From: JBBABP01 sp041657585
GTDB lineage: Bacteria; Patescibacteriota; Gracilibacteria; Absconditabacterales; Absconditicoccaceae
Direction: 5' to 3'
Assembly: GCA_041657585.1 (NCBI GenBank)
Contig: JBBABP010000069.1
Span: 1-5,090 of the forward strand
DNA length: 5,090 nt
Positions 5,061 through 5,090 of the stretch are shown piece by piece. How positions within the stretch are numbered: the first letter of the stretch is position 1; each line of letters starts with the position of its first letter. The notes under the pieces were generated by a model that saw nothing but the letters and a program-made list of their open reading frames with translations, made no database searches and had not been told where the DNA came from. The position numbers and the translations under genes were made by a program.

Positions 5061-5090
5061 AAAAAAATTCCCCGAAAAAAATCGGAGAAT
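5061..5090 (-). terminator. Rho-independent terminator, minus strand
   Basis: On the minus strand ATTCTCCG (5090-5083) pairs over 8 bp with CGGGGAAT (5074-5067), with one G-T wobble, around loop ATTTTTTT. Seven T residues in total (5067-5061, the first belonging to the stem) follow. It would end a minus-strand transcript entering from beyond position 5090 and so separate that gene from murG. The stem may extend past the window edge. Confidence 0.8.

Overview
The window is an end-of-contig piece of AT-rich DNA (roughly 30% G+C by eye) from a bacterium that reads UGA as glycine. With the standard code it looks almost gene-free. When TGA is read as Gly, two long minus-strand genes open up and together fill about three quarters of the window. 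The decisive case is murG, where in-frame TGA codons fall on near-invariant glycines (the GGGTGGH loop, the CKGGYV segment, the TGGSQG loop and the TRGG motif) while tryptophan is still written TGG. This is the code of the candidate phyla Gracilibacteria and Absconditabacteria (SR1) in the Patescibacteria/CPR (translation table 25). A CGG codon sits where MurG proteins often carry Trp, which hints at the further change (CGA/CGG = Trp, table 37) known in Absconditabacterales. That refinement rests on one good site.

Layout, left to right. Positions 1-10 match the end of an Illumina sequencing adapter and are not genomic. Positions 11-349 hold no supportable gene and end in an 11-unit array of a 7-bp repeat. 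Positions 350-3157 (minus) encode a 935-residue secreted protein: a signal peptide, a Thr/Gly/Asn/Leu-rich repeat tract, about four lamin-tail-domain-like modules, a cysteine/Gln-Thr-Gly linker and a helical C-terminus. The gap at 3158-3373 holds interspersed-repeat copies and a 63-bp heptamer array that abuts the murG stop codon. Positions 3374-4510 (minus) are murG. Positions 4511-5060 are a repeat-dense gap with heptamer arrays in both orientations, a possible promoter, three hairpin-forming inverted repeats and an inverted copy of the interspersed repeat. The window closes with a minus-strand intrinsic terminator, presumably for a gene beyond the right edge.

Both genes point the same way. 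MurG makes lipid II on the cytoplasmic side of the membrane. The neighbour is a predicted exported, probably cell-surface protein. Both concern the cell envelope, but nothing visible shows that they work together, and the 216-bp repeat-filled gap argues against tight operon coupling. The most notable points are the dependence of both genes on UGA reassignment, an in-frame copy of the interspersed repeat inside one lamin-tail module, and murG being bracketed by inverted repeat pairs.
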